A DNA stretch of 64,000 bases from JBGSUZ01 sp964404895 (GTDB lineage: Bacteria; Bacillota; Clostridia; Peptostreptococcales; Acidaminobacteraceae), in NCBI GenBank assembly GCA_964404895.1, contig CAYOLV010000003.1, forward strand, positions 310,001 to 374,000, given 5' to 3'. Below, piece after piece: positions 34,320 to 43,082 of this stretch. Position 1 is the stretch's first letter; each line of letters begins with the position of its first letter. Below the pieces are notes generated by a model. It was given only the letters and a program-made list of their open reading frames with translations, had not been told where the DNA came from and ran no database searches. Position numbers and translations under genes: made by a program.

Positions 34320-35852
34320 CTATACGATGCTCTTTTGATCCACGCTCATATTGAACTGCGCTTTAAATGCGGCAATGGCACCTTCAAGCTTCTTGACCGT
34401 ATCTTCAGACAAATCTTTGGATTCTCTAATAGCAGCACCGATTTCAGCATGCTGATCTCTTAAATATGTGAGGAATTCTGCTTCAAATTGCTTGATGAAC
34501 TTCACTGGGATGTCCATCATGTGCTTGTTGACAACGGTATAGATTACCATAACTTGTTCTTCAACAGGCATTGTGTTGTTTTGACCTTGCTTTAAGATTT
34601 CCATCAATCTGACACCATGGTCGAGAGTTGATTTTGTTTCTTTATCCAGTTCAGATCCAAACTGCGCAAAAGCAGCAAGTTCTCTATACTGAGCCAATTC
34701 TAACTTAATTTTCGAAGCAACTTTTTTCATCGCTTTGATTTGTGCATCGCCGCCTACACGTGATACAGAAATACCCGCATTTACCGCTGGTCTTTGACCA
34801 GAGAAGAAGAGCTCGGATTCAAGATAGATTTGACCATCTGTGATCGAAATAACGTTTGTCGGAATATAAGCGGAAACGTCCCCTGCTTGAGTTTCAATGA
34901 TAGGAAGGGCTGTAATTGAACCTCCACCTAATTTATCGCTGAGTTTACAAGCTCTCTCAAGTAATCTTGAGTGAATATAGAATACATCCCCAGGGTAAGC
35001 TTCACGACCTGGCGGTCTTCTAAGGAGAAGTGACATGGCACGGTAAGCCACGGCGTGTTTGGATAAATCATCATAGATGATCAAAACGTCCTTGCCTGCG
35101 AACATGAATTCTTCTGCCATAGCTACGCCCGCATAAGGTGCAATATATTGAAGCGGAGCAGGATCAGAAGCAGTTGCTGCAACTACGATTGAATATTTCA
35201 TTGCATCGTTTTCTTCAAGATTTTTAACCAACTGAGCAACAGTCGATTTCTTTTGGCCGATGGCAACGTAAATACAAATTACATTTTCTTTCTTTTGGTT
35301 GATGATTGTATCGATTGCAATCGTCGTTTTACCTGTTTGACGGTCGCCGATAATCAATTCACGTTGACCTCTTCCGATTGGAATCATTGAGTCAATCGCT
35401 TTGATTCCCGTTTGAAGAGGTTGGTGAACTGATTTTCTCGAAATAACCCCTGGTGCATTACTTTCAATCGGTCTGAATGTGTCTGTTTTTATAGGACCTT
35501 TGCCGTCGATGGCTTGTCCTAATGAATTGACTACACGACCGAGCAAAGCTTCGCCGGTTGGAACTTCAACGATTCTCTTTGTTCTTTTAGCTGTGTCGCC
35601 TTCTTTGATGTTCGTGTCCGAGCCGAATAAAACGGTACCAACACTTTCTTCTTCAAGGTTGAGTACCATACCGAATACGTCCCCAGGGAATTCTACCAAC
35701 TCGCCAGCCATACACTTTTCGAGTCCGTGAATTCTGGCGATGCCATCGCCTACCTGAATAACAGTACCAGTGTCTTCGACTTGAAGCTTAGATTCATATT
35801 GTTTAATTTGCGCTTTTATGACGGCGCTAATTTCTTCAGGTCTAAGATTCAT
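34320..35852 (-). CDS. atpA: F-type ATP synthase alpha subunit
   Basis: The 510-residue non-catalytic nucleotide-binding subunit. Walker A is GDRQTGKTTIAIDTI, and the signature PAVNAGISVSRVGGDAQ is complete. The ATG at 35852 begins MNLRPEEISAVIK, the family's normal N-terminus, with AGGAGTG upstream; the GTG at 35864 is not needed. Confidence 0.98.
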   Translation of the reverse strand: MNLRPEEISAVIKAQIKQYESKLQVEDTGTVIQVGDGIARIHGLEKCMAGELVEFPGDVFGMVLNLEEESVGTVLFGSDTNIKEGDTAKRTKRIVEVPTGEALLGRVVNSLGQAIDGKGPIKTDTFRPIESNAPGVISRKSVHQPLQTGIKAIDSMIPIGRGQRELIIGDRQTGKTTIAIDTIINQKKENVICIYVAIGQKKSTVAQLVKNLEENDAMKYSIVVAATASDPAPLQYIAPYAGVAMAEEFMFAGKDVLIIYDDLSKHAVAYRAMSLLLRRPPGREAYPGDVFYIHSRLLERACKLSDKLGGGSITALPIIETQAGDVSAYIPTNVISITDGQIYLESELFFSGQRPAVNAGISVSRVGGDAQIKAMKKVASKIKLELAQYRELAAFAQFGSELDKETKSTLDHGVRLMEILKQGQNNTMPVEEQVMVIYTVVNKHMMDIPVKFIKQFEAEFLTYLRDQHAEIGAAIRESKDLSEDTVKKLEGAIAAFKAQFNMSVDQKSIV

Positions 35853-35877
35853 GATCCTTATCACTCCTAATTATTTA

Positions 35878-36420
35878 CTAGACAATCAACTGGAATAAGT
35901 CGTCTTTCATGTCATTGAGTTTTTTCTTCAATGAACTATCAATAACTTTGTCGCCAAGATTAACGACCATACCGCCAATAATGCTCGGGTCGATTTTCTG
36001 GCTGAGTACAACTTGTTTCCCAGTAGATGTGGAGAGTTTGTTTTCAAGTTTTTTGATTTGGTCATCGCTAAGCGTGCAAGTCACATGTACGATCCCCTTG
36101 AGGATGCCTTTAAACTCTTCAACCATGTGTTCAAACTCACTGCCAACTTCTAATACATAAAAACCTCTGTTTTTATCTAGGAGAAGTTTGAGGAAATTAA
36201 GAACTTCAGGCATCAACTTGCCTAAAAAAACATGGTCTAACAAAGCTTTTCTTTCATCAAGAGAAATGTTAGGTGTCTTGTAGAGTTCTAAAAACTCAGG
36301 ATTTTCATTGAAAATCTGACACACAGCTTGCATATCATTGTTGACTTCATCAAGTTGTTTCATTTCCTGCGCTACTTCAAACAGCGCTTCTGCGTATACC
36401 TTAGACACTAATTCTGCCAT
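35878..36420 (-). CDS. atpH: F-type ATP synthase delta subunit
   Basis: The 180-residue stator subunit that joins the alpha subunits to the b subunits. The N-terminal AELVSKVYAEALFEVAQEM and the C-terminal DPSIIGGMVVNLGDKVIDSS (OSCP signature) are clear. It overlaps atpF by 13 bases, which suggests coupled translation. Confidence 0.96.
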   Translation of the reverse strand: MAELVSKVYAEALFEVAQEMKQLDEVNNDMQAVCQIFNENPEFLELYKTPNISLDERKALLDHVFLGKLMPEVLNFLKLLLDKNRGFYVLEVGSEFEHMVEEFKGILKGIVHVTCTLSDDQIKKLENKLSTSTGKQVVLSQKIDPSIIGGMVVNLGDKVIDSSLKKKLNDMKDDLFQLIV

Positions 36421-36944
36421 CTTGTATCGCCTACCTCGTCAATGAACTTTTCTGCCATTAGTCGGTGTTTGTCATCAGACAAATCTTCTTCAATAATTTT
36501 CGAAGCCGCTAATATAGCAAGTGATGAAATCTCATCTTTGATATGGTGCATCGCTCTTGCTTTTTCTCTTTCGATATCTTTTTCAGCGTTATGCTTAAAT
36601 TCATCGGCACGTTCTTCAGCAGCTTTAAGAATATCATTAGCTCGGTTTTCTGCTTTAACAGTAGCCTTTCTAACAATCTCTTTGCCTTCTGATTCAACGT
36701 TCTTAACTTTGTTTTGATAGTTACTCAATAATTCTTCAGCTTCCTGATTTTTCTTCTCTGCTGTATCAAGGCTATGTTTAATGTCAGCCTCACGTTTTGC
36801 CATAAATTCCGTTACCGGCTTAAAGAGAAAACGACGGAGAAACATATACAAAATGAAGGTATTGACTAGCTGGAATAACATAGACCAACCAGGTTCGATC
36901 AGACCGAACTTCAAGCCTTCGGAAGCCAATGCATAGAAAGTCAT
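36408..36944 (-). CDS. atpF: F-type ATP synthase b subunit
   Basis: A 178-residue stator stalk. One membrane helix near residues 18-40 (LFQLVNTFILYMFLRRFLF) is followed by a long charged helix that dimerises. The start follows GGAAGGAGG. Only one b-type gene is present in the operon, so the stalk is presumably a homodimer. Confidence 0.96.
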   Translation of the reverse strand: MTFYALASEGLKFGLIEPGWSMLFQLVNTFILYMFLRRFLFKPVTEFMAKREADIKHSLDTAEKKNQEAEELLSNYQNKVKNVESEGKEIVRKATVKAENRANDILKAAEERADEFKHNAEKDIEREKARAMHHIKDEISSLAILAASKIIEEDLSDDKHRLMAEKFIDEVGDTRWQN

Positions 36945-36987
36945 TCAAATGCCTCCTTCCATTGATAGGGTTTGCTTAAAGTTCTAA

Positions 36988-37257
36988 TTAACCGAGCATG
37001 CCCACAAATGGATTTGCGAACAAAAGAATAAGAGCAACAACCAAGCCGTAGATACCAGTTGACTCTGCAACCGCACAACCTAAAAGCATTGTTTTGATGA
37101 TATCGCCTTGTGCTTCAGGTTGTCTTCCAACCGCTTCCGCACCTTTACCAGCTGCAAAACCTTGACCGATACCAGGTCCAACACCTGCGATCATTGCAAG
37201 ACCTGCGCCTACTGCAGAACCTGTTAATACCATTGCTTTAGCCATAAGCATATCCAT
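36988..37257 (-). CDS. atpE: F-type ATP synthase c subunit, sodium-binding type
   Basis: An 89-residue two-helix proteolipid that forms the rotor ring. Gln32 lies in PGIGQGFAAG, the polar loop is RQPEAQGDI, and the second helix has Val63, Glu65, Ser66, Thr67 and Tyr70 in AVAESTGIYG. These are the same residues, at the same numbers, as the Na+ ligands known from Ilyobacter tartaricus. The ring should therefore couple to Na+. The start has GAGGAGG upstream. Confidence 0.97.
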   Translation of the reverse strand: MDMLMAKAMVLTGSAVGAGLAMIAGVGPGIGQGFAAGKGAEAVGRQPEAQGDIIKTMLLGCAVAESTGIYGLVVALILLFANPFVGMLG

Positions 37258-37307
37258 TTTAAAATCCTCCTCAATAAATATGAATAATAATAGAATCTGA
37301 TAAATCT

Positions 37308-38006
37308 TTAGTCAATAGCATTAGATACAAATACCATCGTTAACATCGAGAAAATGAACGATTGAATAATACCTGCAAATACGTCGAAATAAATATGCAG
37401 GAACGCTGGTATACCCACTTGCAAGAATGGAATTGGGACATTTAGCAGTGCTTCGGTTGCAAATCCCAGAGCGCCGTAGAGCAATCCCATCATAATCATA
37501 CCACCGGCAATATTACCGAATAGACGGAAAGACATGGAAATTGGAAGTGCCACTTCACCAATGATATTGAGCGGTGCCATAAGGAAAAATGGTTGTAAAA
37601 ACCCTTTTAAATAGTTGCCAATTCCCTTGTTGTACATAGACAAACCCTGAATCATGAAGAATGTGACCAATGCCAGTCCCAGTGTGGTGTTAAGATCCGC
37701 CGTTGGTGGTCTGAGACCCACTAATCCAGAAAGGTTGGAGAATGCAATCAAAATTATTAGCGTTCCAATATAAGGCGCAAAATTTTTATTCTTCTCACCC
37801 ATTGTGGATATTGTCAAATTAGTGATGCCGCCTACTAAAGCTTCAACAATAATTTGTTTTTTACTAGGCACCAATTGCAGATTCCTTGTGCCTATAATGG
37901 TAAGTACCATGATGACCGCCATGAGAAACCAAGTCGTCGTAACCGTTTGGCTCAGTTGAATCCCAAAGGGCAGCTCCATGACAATATACGGTCCGTACCC
38001 TCCCAA
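37308..38006 (-). CDS. atpB: F-type ATP synthase a subunit
   Basis: A 232-residue membrane stator with about five to six helices. The essential arginine is in helix 4, ISMSFRLFGNIAGGMIM. TTG at 38006 is the likely start because AGGAGG lies seven bases upstream; an internal ATG ten codons later has a weaker site. It sits between atpI and atpE. Confidence 0.95.
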   Translation of the reverse strand: MGGYGPYIVMELPFGIQLSQTVTTTWFLMAVIMVLTIIGTRNLQLVPSKKQIIVEALVGGITNLTISTMGEKNKNFAPYIGTLIILIAFSNLSGLVGLRPPTADLNTTLGLALVTFFMIQGLSMYNKGIGNYLKGFLQPFFLMAPLNIIGEVALPISMSFRLFGNIAGGMIMMGLLYGALGFATEALLNVPIPFLQVGIPAFLHIYFDVFAGIIQSFIFSMLTMVFVSNAID

Positions 38007-38008
38007 AG

Positions 38009-38413
38009 TTATTCCTCCTTTCTTTTAAGATTTTGTTTTGTGTTTTTCTTGTCACTTAATTGAAGTACATACAAAATACCCTTAACTGCGAAAATCCCCA
38101 TAGCCGTTGCAAATACATTTAAATATGGCATTTTTGTAGATATTAAAAGCACAATGGCTATAATGGCGTAACGAATAGCATATTGAGATCCCACATAAAT
38201 TTGCGCCTTTGACGGTGGCATAAAAGTTGCTTTTACAACTGTATTCGCCAACTGCATAAACATGAGCACACTGATGGCGCTGCCTAAAATCAGTCCAAGC
38301 ACAAAGGGAACAGCATCTCCTCTAAGTCCAATAAACAGTGCAACTGAGGCAATTCCAATAATAATAGCCGTGTATTTAATAACTGAAAGTTGTAACCCCT
38401 TTACTTCTTCCAT
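38009..38413 (-). CDS. atpI: ATP synthase subunit I (AtpI)
   Basis: A 134-residue membrane protein with four hydrophobic segments, of the ATP synthase I chain family. It is thought to aid c-ring assembly or Mg2+ supply. QYAIRYAIIAIVLLIS is the typical third segment. It starts two genes before atpE and ends two bases before the atpB start codon. Confidence 0.85.
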   Translation of the reverse strand: MEEVKGLQLSVIKYTAIIIGIASVALFIGLRGDAVPFVLGLILGSAISVLMFMQLANTVVKATFMPPSKAQIYVGSQYAIRYAIIAIVLLISTKMPYLNVFATAMGIFAVKGILYVLQLSDKKNTKQNLKRKEE

Positions 38414-38417
38414 AATT

Positions 38418-38654
38418 CTATTTCCTCTTTCCCTTGTTTTTTTCTATATAATGAATAGAAAATCGATACAATTCATAAAACGATGACGCAACCCCTAGCA
38501 ATAAACAAATGATAAAAGGCCACATGTTTCCGCCCATTTTATCGCTCAAATACTTACCAATATAAACACCGCCAAAAATGGGCGTTATCATCATGATACC
38601 GATTTGAGAAATATATATTAAATTATTATACATTCCGGTATTCTTTTTACCCAT
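38418..38654 (-). CDS. atpZ: AtpZ/AtpI-type small membrane protein
   Basis: About 78 residues with two membrane helices (IYISQIGIMMITPIFGGVYI and MWPFIICLLLGVASSFYELY, each within limits of a single span). The GG-x-YIGKYLD-like turn between them fits the AtpZ family (PF09527), which occurs first in Na+-type ATP synthase operons. The ATG at 38654 follows GAGG; the frame extends further without a site. Confidence 0.8.
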   Translation of the reverse strand: MGKKNTGMYNNLIYISQIGIMMITPIFGGVYIGKYLSDKMGGNMWPFIICLLLGVASSFYELYRFSIHYIEKNKGKRK

Positions 38655-38981
38655 TGTATATGCCTCATAATTATTATTTTTCACTCATTAACCATACCAC
38701 ATTTAGGACGGTTTGTGCAGACAAAGGCGGTGACTATGCGGTTTTCGAGATAATTTCATGAATTTTCACTAAATAAATAATTTTTATGTATACTTTTGCA
38801 TACATGCACACAAAATTGTTACGATTATGTAATATCAGCTCGTCACAAGATTAACAAATTCAAAAACTCACAAAAATACTCAAGGGCTCTTTGTAATAAA
38901 GATACAAAAAAACCCTCGTATTTTAAACGAGGGCTTTCAAATTATTGTCAGTTTAGGCTGAATGTCAGCTAACTTTCAATT
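38655..38981 (-). other. Intergenic region before the F-type ATPase operon
   Basis: About 330 bases, AT-rich and without a gene. It must hold the atp promoter; the best candidate is TTTTGT (38810-38815), 17 bases, TATACA (38787-38792) on the minus strand, which is weak. Around it lies an imperfect palindrome (TGTATGC / GTATACA) that could be an operator. The wecB terminator is at the right-hand end of transcription, 38911-38935. Confidence 0.35.
38911..38935 (-). terminator. Terminator of wecB
   Basis: CCCTCGT and ACGAGGG pair perfectly around an AT loop, with a T-run following on the minus strand. Confidence 0.85.
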
Positions 38982-40103
38982 TTATTTATCGAAATATGAC
39001 TTAATGATTTCGGTAATTCTCTTGGAAGTTTTCCCATCTCCGTAAGGATTAACCGCATTTGCCATTTTGTCATAAGCCCCGTTGTCGCTGAGCAGCTCAG
39101 CTGTCATGTCATAAATTGTGTTTTCCTCTATCCCTGCCAATAGCACGGTTCCGGCTTCTACCGCTTCAGGCCTTTCGGTCTCTTTGCGTAGTACCAAAAC
39201 AGGTTTCCCAAGAGCTGGTGCCTCTTCTTGGATCCCACCTGAATCTGTCAGAATAATATCTGCCTTCGCCATTAAGTTGGCAAAAGGTTCATATTCTAGA
39301 GGTTCAATCAAATGTATGCGCTGTTTGCCGCCCAAATACTCTTGGGCCAATTCCCGAACTTTTGGATTCTTGTGCATCGGGAAGATCAATTCCACATCTT
39401 CAAAGTCATCTACGATTCTACTCACCGCGGAGAAAATGCTCCTCATGGGTTCGCCTAGATTTTCCCTTCGATGAGCTGTTAATAAAATCACTCTTCTATT
39501 TTCATAGTCGATTCGGTTAAGACTTTCATCTTCAAAGACATACTCCTCTTTGATTACCTGAATCAGTGCATCAATAACCGTATTTCCCACTTGATAAATG
39601 CTTTTTTCGTCAATTCCTTCACGAAGTAAGTTGTTCACATTGCTCACTGTTGGGGAGAAATGTAAATTTGCCATTCTTCCTGTCAAACTTCTGTTCAATT
39701 CTTCAGGGAAGGGGGAGTATAAATCATAACTTCTGAGGCCTGCTTCTACATGACCCACTTTAGTGTGGTTGTAAAATGACGCTAAGGAAGCCGCAAATGT
39801 GGTCGTCGTATCTCCGTGAACCAAAACAATGTCTGGCCTTACTTCATGAATAACACCTTCAAGTCCTTTCAAGATCCTGCAAGTGATGTCGCTGAGTGTT
39901 TGTCCGTGCTGCATGATATCCAAATCGTAATCTGGCTTGATTTGGAACAAATCCAGGACTTGATCTAACATTTCTCTGTGCTGTGCTGTGACACAGACAA
40001 TGGATTCTATGGCATCATCGGCTTCAAGGGCTTTGACAACAGGAGCCATTTTTATAGCTTCTGGTCGCGTTCCAAAGACCGACATGACTTTGATTTGCTT
40101 CAT
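38982..40103 (-). CDS. wecB: UDP-N-acetylglucosamine 2-epimerase (non-hydrolysing)
   Basis: A 373-residue epimerase that converts UDP-GlcNAc to UDP-ManNAc for cell-wall glycopolymers. Conserved motifs: FGTRPEAIKMAPVV at the N-terminus, QHREMLDQVLDLF, VHGDTTTTFAASLA, GHVEAGLRSYD and TDSGGIQEEAPALGKPVLVL. Bacillus mnaA occupies the same place before the atp operon. It overlaps wecA by four bases, so the two are coupled. Confidence 0.97.
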   Translation of the reverse strand: MKQIKVMSVFGTRPEAIKMAPVVKALEADDAIESIVCVTAQHREMLDQVLDLFQIKPDYDLDIMQHGQTLSDITCRILKGLEGVIHEVRPDIVLVHGDTTTTFAASLASFYNHTKVGHVEAGLRSYDLYSPFPEELNRSLTGRMANLHFSPTVSNVNNLLREGIDEKSIYQVGNTVIDALIQVIKEEYVFEDESLNRIDYENRRVILLTAHRRENLGEPMRSIFSAVSRIVDDFEDVELIFPMHKNPKVRELAQEYLGGKQRIHLIEPLEYEPFANLMAKADIILTDSGGIQEEAPALGKPVLVLRKETERPEAVEAGTVLLAGIEENTIYDMTAELLSDNGAYDKMANAVNPYGDGKTSKRITEIIKSYFDK

Positions 40104-41176
40104 TTGGGGTCCTCCTGCTCTTTATGATCGACTTCTGTATGTTCAACTTCTTTCGTCTCGTCTGTTTTTTCAATAGTGCGGTTTATCGGGATTAAAATCA
40201 GCATGGCTGCTGAGAAAATCGTTATGGTCATGACAAAGAAATTGCCTTGAATCAATAATATTGCACTGACTCCGAAGAGAGCACTGATGAGGTACATCAT
40301 CATCACGGCAGTCTTTTGGTCGAAGCCCAGTTTTAAAAATCGATGGTGCAAGTGCCCTTTATCCGCTTCCATAATGGGTCTTTTATTGACCATCCTTCTT
40401 AAAATGGCAAAGGAAGTATCAAAGATTGGCACGCCCAGTGCCATGATCGGCGCTGCAAAGACGATAAAGGTCGCCCCTTTAATTGAGCCGTCTATGGAGG
40501 TTGCCGCTAGAATAAAGCCTAAAAACAGAGAGCCCGTGTCTCCCATAAAAATCTTGGCTGGGTTTAAATTATAGGGCAAGAAGCCTGCACAAGCCCCCAC
40601 AATAGCCAAGGTAACCAGCGCCGTCTCCGTTCTGCCGTTAATGATGGCAACGTAAGCAAGGGAACCTGCCGCAATGGTGGATATCCCCGCTGCTAACCCG
40701 TCCAATCCATCAATCAAATTGACCGTATTGGTAATGCCTACAATCCAAAAGATAGTCATTGGAAGACTCATAAAGCCCATATCAATCATTTCAGAAGGTC
40801 GAATGTAGTTGGTTAAAAAATCGATTCGGATTCCGCTGTAAAAGAGAATTGCTGCCGCTAATATTTGGGCTGCCAACTTCACTTTTGCAGAAATCGGTTT
40901 TAAATCGTCTATGACCCCCGCCGCAATAATGACCAGAGAGCCCAGAACAAGACCCATTTCCTTTACGCCGGACATACTGTTCAAACTCAGATAGGTGACC
41001 ATAAAAGCCACATAAATGGCTAGTCCGCCTAGTCTTGGAATTGGTGTCTTATGAACGCGCCGATTGTCCTTAGGTACGTCAATGGCACCAATTCGATGAG
41101 CCAACTTGATGACCAACGGTGTCATCGAGTAACTGATGGCCGCCGCAATGACGATCGGTAATATAATACTATACAA
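40100..41176 (-). CDS. WecA/TagO-type undecaprenyl-phosphate GlcNAc-1-phosphate transferase
   Basis: About 358 residues with roughly ten membrane spans. It belongs to the MraY/WecA family: DVPKDNRRVHKTPIPRLGG, TNTVNLIDGLDGLAAG, FLPYNLNPAKIFMGDTGSLF and KGHLHHRFLKLGF are the conserved cytoplasmic loops with the Mg2+-binding aspartates and histidine loop. It starts glycopolymer synthesis on undecaprenyl phosphate, consistent with wecB as partner. A TTG at 41176 with AGGGGTG upstream is the likely start. The short charged C-terminus is soluble. Confidence 0.92.
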   Translation of the reverse strand: MYSIILPIVIAAAISYSMTPLVIKLAHRIGAIDVPKDNRRVHKTPIPRLGGLAIYVAFMVTYLSLNSMSGVKEMGLVLGSLVIIAAGVIDDLKPISAKVKLAAQILAAAILFYSGIRIDFLTNYIRPSEMIDMGFMSLPMTIFWIVGITNTVNLIDGLDGLAAGISTIAAGSLAYVAIINGRTETALVTLAIVGACAGFLPYNLNPAKIFMGDTGSLFLGFILAATSIDGSIKGATFIVFAAPIMALGVPIFDTSFAILRRMVNKRPIMEADKGHLHHRFLKLGFDQKTAVMMMYLISALFGVSAILLIQGNFFVMTITIFSAAMLILIPINRTIEKTDETKEVEHTEVDHKEQEDPK

Positions 41177-41257
41177 GGCATGCACCCCTATTCTTATGTT
41201 TAATAATTGCAATTGCCTGAAATTCCCACGAGGCGCAGGAAGTCAAGCTACATATTG

Positions 41258-41285
41258 ATTTTACCATGTATGACGCAATTATCAA
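41258..41285 (-). promoter_or_regulatory. Promoter of the wecA-wecB pair
   Basis: TTGATA, 16 bases, TAAAAT on the minus strand, with TGG just before the -10, giving an extended -10. Confidence 0.65.
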
Positions 41286-41342
41286 TACACGAATAAGAAT
41301 TGTAAACTTTTAGTAGCCAGCTATATAAAGGAACTTATATGT

Positions 41343-41828
41343 TTAGTAGCCTAATTGTTCCACTAAAGAATCATCATTTTCAATCCACTGACTCACTCTA
41401 ATTTCACGGTATTGGTCTTCAGGATCTCTTACGAAAACCCTCTCAATACCTGCATTAATAATGAGTCTCTTACACATGGCGCAAGAATTGGCTTCCTTGA
41501 CCAGTTCTCTGGTATCAAATTCTTCGCCGACCAAATAGAGGTCTGCTCCAATCATATCTCGTCTAGAAGCTGAAATAATAGCATTGGCCTCAGCATGGAC
41601 CGATCGGCAAATTTCATAACGTTCCCCTCTTGGTACATTTCTGCGGCTCCGTTCACAGAAGCCTAAATCCATGCAGTTTTCTCTGCCTCTCGGCGCTCCG
41701 GTGTAACCCGTCGCAATGATCTCGTCGTTTTTTACAATGATGGCTCCAAAATTTCTACGAATACAGGTGCCTCGTTTCAGAACGGTTTGTGCTATATCTA
41801 AATAGTAGTTAATCTTATCTCTTCTCAC
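41343..41828 (-). CDS. dCMP deaminase (ComEB-like)
   Basis: A 161-residue zinc deaminase that makes dUMP from dCMP for thymidylate synthesis. Zinc ligands are in SVHAEANAIISA and in SCAMCKRLI; the glutamate after HA is the proton shuttle. A family cysteine/histidine insert (CMDLGFCERSRRNVPRGER) binds a further zinc in related enzymes. The GTG at 41828 has GAGGAG upstream. Its own promoter lies just after the upp terminator. Confidence 0.93.
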   Translation of the reverse strand: MRRDKINYYLDIAQTVLKRGTCIRRNFGAIIVKNDEIIATGYTGAPRGRENCMDLGFCERSRRNVPRGERYEICRSVHAEANAIISASRRDMIGADLYLVGEEFDTRELVKEANSCAMCKRLIINAGIERVFVRDPEDQYREIRVSQWIENDDSLVEQLGY

Positions 41829-41863
41829 TTGAATGCATCTCCTCGGCAGATTTATTTAGATTC

Positions 41864-41891
41864 ATTTTATCAAAAGAATAGATAAAAGCAA
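41864..41891 (-). promoter_or_regulatory. Promoter of the dCMP deaminase gene
   Basis: TTGCTT, 16 bases, TAAAAT with TGA before the -10, on the minus strand. Confidence 0.5.
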
Positions 41892-41921
41892 AAAAAAGAA
41901 CCAAGTCTCCTTGATTCTTTT
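41892..41921 (-). terminator. Terminator of upp
   Basis: AAAAGAA-CAAG pairs with CTTG-TTCTTTT, with eight Ts following on the minus strand. Confidence 0.75.
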
Positions 41922-41927
41922 GATTTA

Positions 41928-42557
41928 TTATTTTGTACCGAACAATCTATCCCCTGCATCTCCAAGACCTGGAATGATATAGGCATGATCGTTGAGTTTT
42001 TCGTCGATAGAAGCCACGTAGATGTCTACGTCCGGGTGTTCCGCGTGGATAGCTTCAATCCCTTCTGGGCAAGAAATAATCGCACAGAACTTAATATTTT
42101 TAGCGCCTCTCTCTTTTAAGAAACGAATCGCCGCTTTAGCAGAACCACCTGTAGCAAGCATTGGATCAAGAACTAAAAGTTCTCTTTCTTCAACGTCTGA
42201 AGGTAATTTGCAGTAGTATTCAACCGGTTCAAGGGTTTCAGGATCTCTGTAAAGACCTACGTGTCCTACTTTTGCCGCAGGAAGGAGTTCCAAGAAGCCG
42301 TCTACCATACCAAGACCCGCTCTGAGAATTGGTACTAAGCCCAATTTTCTGCCTGCAAGGACTTTTGATTTTGTTTTACAGATTGGCGTTTCAACTTCCA
42401 CTTCTTCAAGAGGCAATCCTCTTGTCACTTCATATGCCATCAACATGGACACTTCTCTAATCAATGCTCTAAATTCTTTCGAACCCGTATTTTTGTCCCT
42501 AATCAAGGTCAACTTGTGTTGGATCAACGGGTGGTTCATCTCGTAAACTCTTCTCAT
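41928..42557 (-). CDS. upp: Uracil phosphoribosyltransferase
   Basis: A 209-residue salvage enzyme that makes UMP from uracil and PRPP. The PRPP loop is LVLDPMLATGGSAKAAI and the uracil-binding C-terminal segment is YIIPGLGDAGDRLFGT. The N-terminal NHPLIQHKLTLIRDK is standard. It is the last gene of the unit with mnmH-sua5 and rpiB. Confidence 0.97.
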   Translation of the reverse strand: MRRVYEMNHPLIQHKLTLIRDKNTGSKEFRALIREVSMLMAYEVTRGLPLEEVEVETPICKTKSKVLAGRKLGLVPILRAGLGMVDGFLELLPAAKVGHVGLYRDPETLEPVEYYCKLPSDVEERELLVLDPMLATGGSAKAAIRFLKERGAKNIKFCAIISCPEGIEAIHAEHPDVDIYVASIDEKLNDHAYIIPGLGDAGDRLFGTK

Positions 42558-42578
42558 GGAAAGTCTCCTCTCGAACGA

Positions 42579-43028
42579 CTACTTAAAGTTTTTGTCTTCA
42601 GTTGCTTTAATCAAATCTACTCTATTGGCGTGTCTGCCACCTTCAAAAGAGGTATTGAGCCAAGTTTCAACGATTTTAAGCGCAAGGCCTTTGCCGACGA
42701 CTCTCTCCCCTAAACTGAGGATGTTGGCGTCGTTATGAGCTCTTGTCATTTCAGCGCTAAAGGTATCTGAGCAGACAACCGCTCTGGCGCCTTTAACTTT
42801 ATTGGCAGCAAGGGCAATGCCTTGACCAGTTCCACAGACGATGATGCCTTTTTCAAACATACCGCTGACCACTGCTTCAGCAACCGCCACCCCGTATTTA
42901 GGATAGTCGCAGGACTCATTTGTGTGTGTCCCGAAATCTTCTACTTCGTGTCCTTGACCTTTTAAATAGGCAAGTACTTCTTTCTTTAGTTCGAGACCAC
43001 CGTGGTCACAACCAACTGCAATTTTCAT
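42579..43028 (-). CDS. rpiB: Ribose-5-phosphate isomerase B
   Basis: A 149-residue RpiB/LacAB-type isomerase of the pentose phosphate pathway. The substrate-binding start is KIAVGCDHGGLELKK, the catalytic cysteine lies in IIVCGTGQGIALAANK, and AEMTRAHNDANILSLGERV follows. Start ATG at 43028 has GGAGGTG upstream. Position before upp matches Bacillus. Confidence 0.96.
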   Translation of the reverse strand: MKIAVGCDHGGLELKKEVLAYLKGQGHEVEDFGTHTNESCDYPKYGVAVAEAVVSGMFEKGIIVCGTGQGIALAANKVKGARAVVCSDTFSAEMTRAHNDANILSLGERVVGKGLALKIVETWLNTSFEGGRHANRVDLIKATEDKNFK

Positions 43029-43082
43029 CACGACACCTCCATAACCAATATTTAAACCTTAAACATTATACATAAAAGACCC

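Noticed and set aside
38787..38815. Promoter plus operator for the F-type ATPase operon
   Set aside because: The -35 is poor and the palindrome imperfect; kept only as a low-confidence note in the intergenic entry.
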